From positions 1-6,362 of the forward strand of contig JBGPKH010000537.1 in NCBI GenBank assembly GCA_041485845.1: a stretch of DNA of 6,362 bases, read 5' to 3'. How positions within the stretch are numbered: position 1 is the first letter of the stretch; the number at the start of each line of letters is the position of its first letter. Positions 6,292 to 6,362 of this stretch are shown piece after piece. Both the position numbers and the translations under genes were made by a program. This DNA is from OMOG01 sp041485845 (GTDB lineage Bacteria > Acidobacteriota > Terriglobia > Bryobacterales > Bryobacteraceae). A model generated the notes under the pieces. That model did no database searches and was not told the origin of the DNA. It saw only the letters and a list, made by a program, of their open reading frames with translations.

Positions 6292-6330
6292 GGTAGGCCG
6301 CGGGAACTCAGCAGCGCTGCGCGGCCTGCC
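6292..6330. repeat. Long inverted repeat / hairpin
   Basis: GGTAGGCCGCG (6292-6302) pairs with CGCGGCCTGCC (6320-6330) over 11 base pairs, with a single G-U wobble and a 17-base loop that itself contains part of a perfect palindrome, GCAGCGCTGC (6311-6320). A smaller hairpin, CGGCC-GAA-GGCCG (6336-6348), follows at once. There is no T-run, so an intrinsic terminator is not established. It could be an IS end, an intergenic repeat, or a terminator-like structure of a gene outside the window. Confidence 0.5.
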
Positions 6331-6362
6331 TTAACCGGCCGAAGGCCGACAAGTATCGGGTA

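Larger units (their letters stand above)
5318..6330 (+). mobile_element. Remnant ISAzo13-like insertion sequence, boundaries approximate
   Basis: The limits are set loosely around the decayed transposase. A possible terminal similarity is TTAGGCAGGC in the left flank (5332-5341) and, inverted, GCCTGCCTTAA (6325-6334) on the right. These are short and one overlaps an unrelated-looking hairpin, so the ends are tentative. No target-site duplication was identified. The element is shorter than an intact copy would be because of internal deletions. Confidence 0.45.

Overview
The window looks like a GC-rich chromosomal segment from an acidobacterium, probably of the Solibacter/Bryobacter type. This is inferred from three things: stand-alone receiver proteins with a GYPGG...YGWHYI.KPFVP signature, a Crp/Fnr regulator with the LVDQLFN.SEKRLAR and IPKISQETLAEM..TRSRVS signatures, and a large secreted propeller protein with jelly-roll-like C-terminal modules. 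No rRNA, credible tRNA, CRISPR array or phage gene was seen.

Layout, left to right. (1) Positions 1-344, minus strand: the N-terminal 114 residues of a receiver-only response regulator, cut by the window edge. (2) Positions 345-925: non-coding; its first part (about 397-480) recurs upstream of the second response regulator. (3) Positions 926-1705, plus strand: a Crp/Fnr-type regulator. (4) Positions 1792-2232, minus strand: a complete paralogue of the first response regulator, about 77% identical over the shared 114 residues. (5) Positions 2233-2681: non-coding, including the second leader copy. (6) Positions 2682-4769, minus strand: a 695-residue exported protein with a signal peptide, a TolB/PD40-like beta-propeller, a Pro/Thr linker and two tandem C-terminal modules. 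(7) Positions 4841-5227, minus strand: a receiver-fold protein that has lost the phosphorylation residues, probably co-transcribed with the secreted protein. (8) About 5376-6118, plus strand: a decayed, frameshifted ISAzo13-family transposase. (9) Positions 6121-6362: no gene seen, with one strong hairpin near the end.

How the parts may work together is inference. The window is rich in regulators: two phospho-receiver paralogues, one phosphorylation-dead receiver and one Crp/Fnr protein. They surround one exported, probably glycan- or surface-binding protein. The duplicated receiver-plus-leader blocks lie about 1.9 kb apart in direct orientation and bracket the crp-like gene. The pseudo-receiver/secreted-protein pair is the most plausible operon. 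The transposase remnant shows past mobile-element activity beside it. I do not see a convincing new multi-gene system. The most unusual items are the duplicated receiver blocks, the pseudo-receiver/exported-protein pair and the decayed IS.
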